DNA of 64,000 nucleotides from Dechloromonas sp. HYN0024 (GTDB taxonomy: Bacteria; Pseudomonadota; Gammaproteobacteria; Burkholderiales; Rhodocyclaceae), in NCBI RefSeq assembly GCF_003441615.1, contig NZ_CP031842.1:186001-250000 (forward strand), read 5' to 3'. The position numbers and the translations under genes were made by a program. The notes under the pieces are model-generated. The model was not told where the DNA came from and did no database searches. It saw only the letters and a list, made by a program, of their open reading frames with translations. Shown here in pieces: positions 61,742-64,000 of this stretch (position 1 is the first letter of the stretch; every line of letters starts with the position of its first letter).

Positions 61742-62755
61742 TCAGCTGCCGGTCGGCCCCGTTGCAATCATCTCGGCGCGCTCGAAAAGTGAGCGGATAA
61801 CCACCTGGCGGATGCCCGGATTGTCCGGCACGGCGTACATCACGTCGCTCATCATTTCTTCGAAGATGCCCCGCAGGCTGCGTGCCCCGGCCTTGTATTC
61901 GATGGCCAGTTCGGCCATCTGGCCGAAAACGGCAGGGGCGATCTGGAGATCGACGCCGTCGCTCGCCAGCATGGCGCGGAACTGGCGGTAGATGGCATTT
62001 TTGGGTTCGGTCAGGATGCGCACCAGCATCTCCTGCGTCAAATCGTGCAGGCGGGCGACGATGGGCAGGCGGCCGGCGAATTCGGGGATCAGGCCGAATT
62101 CAAGGAGGTCGGTTGGTTTTACCCGGGCATTGAGGCGTTCGAGGATTTTCTCGTCATCGCCCGCGGTTGTCGAAATGAAGCCGAAGGTATGCGTCCGGGT
62201 CAGGATGTGGTCAAGCCCGACAAAGGCCCCGCCGCAGATGAACAGGATGTTCGTGGTGTCGAGATGGCGGCCGTCCTTGAGACGGATCGGGGCGCCTTCC
62301 ATGATCTTGAGCAGGGCATGCTGGACGCTTTCGCCCGAGGTGGCCCGCGCCTGGCCGCCAATGGCCTTGAGCTTGTCGACTTCGTCGACAAAGACGATAC
62401 CGCGCTGGGCGCGTTCGATATCGCCATCGGCTCGGTCGAGCAGACGATGCAGGATGGCCTCGATCTCATCGCCGACAAACTGCGTCTGGGCCAGCGAGGT
62501 GGCATCGGCGGTGACAAAAGGGACGGCGAGGATGCGGGCCAGTGTTTCGCAAAGCAAGGTCTTGCCGGTACCGGTCGGGCCAACCAGCAGGATGTTGCTT
62601 TTGCTCAGTTCGACCGCATTGTCACCGGCATTGGCCGCCATGCGTCGGTAATGGGCGTAAATGGCGACGGCCAGCGTGCGTTTGGCGGCTTCCTGGCCGA
62701 TCACGTGCTCGGAGAGCTGGCGGACGATTTCGCTGGGTTTGAGCTGGCTGGACAT
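61742..62755 (-). CDS. ClpX-like AAA+ ATPase without the zinc-binding domain
   Basis: A 337-aa AAA+ protein most like ClpX. Walker A GPTGTGKT (59-66), pore loop FVG (93-95; GYVG in ClpX), Walker B IVFVDEVDK (120-128) and the GLIPEFAGRLP sensor/Arg-finger segment (221-231). It starts at ATG 62755 (GGGAG site), directly with the AAA+ linker, so the four-cysteine N-terminal domain of ClpX is absent. The RKH loop is shortened (KDGRHLDTTN), and the ClpP-binding IGF position reads FGF (191-193). It is the last gene of the min operon, after minE. Confidence 0.88.
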   Translation of the reverse strand: MSSQLKPSEIVRQLSEHVIGQEAAKRTLAVAIYAHYRRMAANAGDNAVELSKSNILLVGPTGTGKTLLCETLARILAVPFVTADATSLAQTQFVGDEIEAILHRLLDRADGDIERAQRGIVFVDEVDKLKAIGGQARATSGESVQHALLKIMEGAPIRLKDGRHLDTTNILFICGGAFVGLDHILTRTHTFGFISTTAGDDEKILERLNARVKPTDLLEFGLIPEFAGRLPIVARLHDLTQEMLVRILTEPKNAIYRQFRAMLASDGVDLQIAPAVFGQMAELAIEYKAGARSLRGIFEEMMSDVMYAVPDNPGIRQVVIRSLFERAEMIATGPTGS

Positions 62756-62795
62756 CGGGGCACTCCCTGTTCGGAATGCCCCGATGCTAGTCTTC

Positions 62796-63053
62796 TCAGC
62801 CATTTTCGGGAAGTACGATATTGACTTCCAGAACCTCGTAATTTCCCTGTTTTTCGAGCGAAACGCGGATGTCCTCGGTGTTCACCTTGACGTACTTGGA
62901 GATCACGGCGATCAGCTCGCGTTGCAGGTCGGGCAGGAAATTGGCGCTGCTGCCGCCACCGTCGCGCTCATGGGCGATGATCAGTTGCAGGCGCTCCTTG
63001 GCCAGATGGGCGGTTTTCGGCTTGTTGCCGAAGAGCATGGAAAGCAGCGACAT
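62796..63053 (-). CDS. minE: Cell division topological specificity factor MinE
   Basis: An 85-aa protein that stimulates MinD ATPase. The N-terminal membrane-binding MSLLSMLFG is followed by the MinD-binding helix ([14 protein letters not shown]) and the C-terminal dimer beta domain. It starts two bases before the minD stop on the minus strand. Confidence 0.96.
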   Translation of the reverse strand: MSLLSMLFGNKPKTAHLAKERLQLIIAHERDGGGSSANFLPDLQRELIAVISKYVKVNTEDIRVSLEKQGNYEVLEVNIVLPENG

Positions 63054-63054
63054 G

Positions 63055-63870
63055 TCACTTGCCTCCGAACAGGCGCTTCAACAGGCCCGGCTTGACGTAG
63101 TCGACAAAGCGCAGCGGCTTGTCCTCGCCGAGGAAGCGGGTGATCACGTCGTGGTAGGCCTCGGCGGCGTCGGACTCCTTCTGGTGGATGACCGGTGAGC
63201 CCTGATTGGAAGCCTGCAAAACTTCTTCCGATTCGGGAATGACACCGATGATCGGCACCCGGAGGATTTCCTGGATGTCCTTGTAAGACAGCATTTCGCC
63301 GGCTTCAACGCGGGTCGGGTTGTAACGCGTGATGAGCAGATGTTCCTTGACCGGCTCGCGGCCTTCGATGGCACGGCGCGACTTGGCTTGGAGAATGCCG
63401 AGGATGCGGTCCGAGTCGCGCACCGAGGAGACTTCCGGGTTGGTCACGACGAGGGCTTCGTCGGCGAAGGTCAGGGCCATCACGGCACCCGACTCGATGC
63501 CGGCCGGCGAATCGCAGACGATGTAGTCGAAACCCTGGTGTTCGAGTTCCTTGATGACTTTCTCGACGCCTTCTTCGGTCAGCGCATCCTTGTCACGCGT
63601 TTGCGAGGCGGGCAGCACGTAGAGGTTGTCGGTGTGCTTGTCCTTGATCAGGGCCTGGGTCAGCGTCGCTTCGCCATTGATGACATTGATCAGGTCATAG
63701 ACGACGCGGCGTTCGCAGCCCATGATCAGGTCGAGGTTGCGCAGGCCGACGTCGAAGTCGATGACCGCTGTCTTGAAGCCGCGCTGGGCGAGGCCGGTGG
63801 AAAAGCTGGCGCTGGTGGTGGTCTTGCCGACCCCGCCTTTGCCGGAGGTAACGACGATGATTCTGGTCAC
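63055..63870 (-). CDS. minD: Septum site-determining ATPase MinD
   Basis: A 271-aa membrane-binding ATPase that positions the division inhibitor MinC. Deviant Walker A KGGVGKTT (residues 10-17), [14 protein letters not shown] and the C-terminal amphipathic membrane helix LLKRLFGGK are present. It is followed by minE. Confidence 0.97.
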   Translation of the reverse strand: MTRIIVVTSGKGGVGKTTTSASFSTGLAQRGFKTAVIDFDVGLRNLDLIMGCERRVVYDLINVINGEATLTQALIKDKHTDNLYVLPASQTRDKDALTEEGVEKVIKELEHQGFDYIVCDSPAGIESGAVMALTFADEALVVTNPEVSSVRDSDRILGILQAKSRRAIEGREPVKEHLLITRYNPTRVEAGEMLSYKDIQEILRVPIIGVIPESEEVLQASNQGSPVIHQKESDAAEAYHDVITRFLGEDKPLRFVDYVKPGLLKRLFGGK

Positions 63871-63921
63871 GTGTGTTCTCGCTGGGTAAGTGGTGGAAAA
63901 AGCTCGCGTCGAAACGCGCGA

Positions 63922-64000
63922 TTAACGGAGGGCCAGGGCGGCGACGGTGAGGCGGCTTTCGCCACCTTCCTCAACAAGGCTGATGGTGGCCGGCTGGCGG
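63922..64000 (-). CDS. minC: Septum site-determining protein MinC, C-terminal fragment
   Basis: Only the last 25 codons are in the window. They read ISLVEEGGESRLTVAALALR at the end, which fits the closing strand of the MinC C-terminal beta-helix domain. It stops 52 bases before minD, as expected for minCDE. The identification rests mainly on position. Confidence 0.75.
   Translation of the reverse strand, partial: RQPATISLVEEGGESRLTVAALALR

Overview
The window is a 64 kb stretch of chromosomal core from a betaproteobacterium, most likely a member of the Rhodocyclales close to Dechloromonas or Azonexus. This is inferred from gene order and gene content (an SAH riboswitch before ahcY, hslVU, dapF-DUF484-xerC, pilMNOPQ-aroKB followed by gltBD, yjcH-actP, minCDE), from high GC and from protein style. 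No sequence search could be run. I see no phage, insertion sequence, integron, CRISPR array or rRNA operon. Coding density is very high, and most long open frames opposite the genes are GC-rich antisense shadows.

Layout. 1-2.4 kb: the end of RNase G, a Tat-exported dienelactone-hydrolase-like enzyme and a ProQ/FinO RNA chaperone. 2.4-2.9 kb: three tRNA genes on the minus strand (Lys-TTT, Lys-CTT, initiator Met) with a strong promoter and two terminators. 3-9.7 kb: an MscS channel, then the activated-methyl cycle on the minus strand (SAH riboswitch-ahcY-tlyA-metF and metK, with an HD-GYP phosphodiesterase between). 9.8-14.5 kb: two lipid A acyltransferases, a GNAT enzyme and dapF-DUF484-xerC. 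14.6-20.2 kb: a 52-residue basic protein with its own promoter, an rRNA methyltransferase, and a probable zinc uptake cluster (small exported protein, porin, binding protein, ATPase, permease). 20.2-24.3 kb: a protein with a duplicated helical-plus-STAS module, hslVU and an AEC carrier. 24.3-28.8 kb: hslR, lysA and lptM on the minus strand, cyaY on the plus strand, and PBP1A. 28.9-42 kb: the type IV pilus alignment operon and secretin, aroKB and gltBD. 42-46.8 kb: an orphan membrane/winged-helix protein between two near-identical terminators, glmU, a small membrane protein and an EF-G paralogue. 46.9-49.6 kb: a hybrid PAS kinase with an OmpR-type regulator. 49.8-58.7 kb: an acyl-CoA oxidation module (ligase, EtfBA, acyl-CoA dehydrogenase, ETF-quinone oxidoreductase) followed by an acetate permease. 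58.9-64 kb: a Cache-domain hybrid kinase, then minCDE with a ClpX-like ATPase that lacks the zinc-binding domain.

How the parts connect. MetK makes SAM, methyltransferases (two are encoded here, TlyA and RlmI) turn it into SAH, and AhcY clears SAH under control of an SAH-sensing leader while MetF supplies methyl groups. The acyl-CoA module forms a complete route from fatty acid activation to the quinone pool. Cell-envelope genes (lpxL-like, lptM, PBP1A, glmU, pili) recur through the window.

The least explained items are the membrane/winged-helix gene between duplicated terminators (42.1-42.8 kb), the ClpX-like gene in the min operon, the duplicated STAS protein, the 52-residue basic protein, the metK leader hairpin and a perfect 17-bp palindrome before the acyl-CoA genes.
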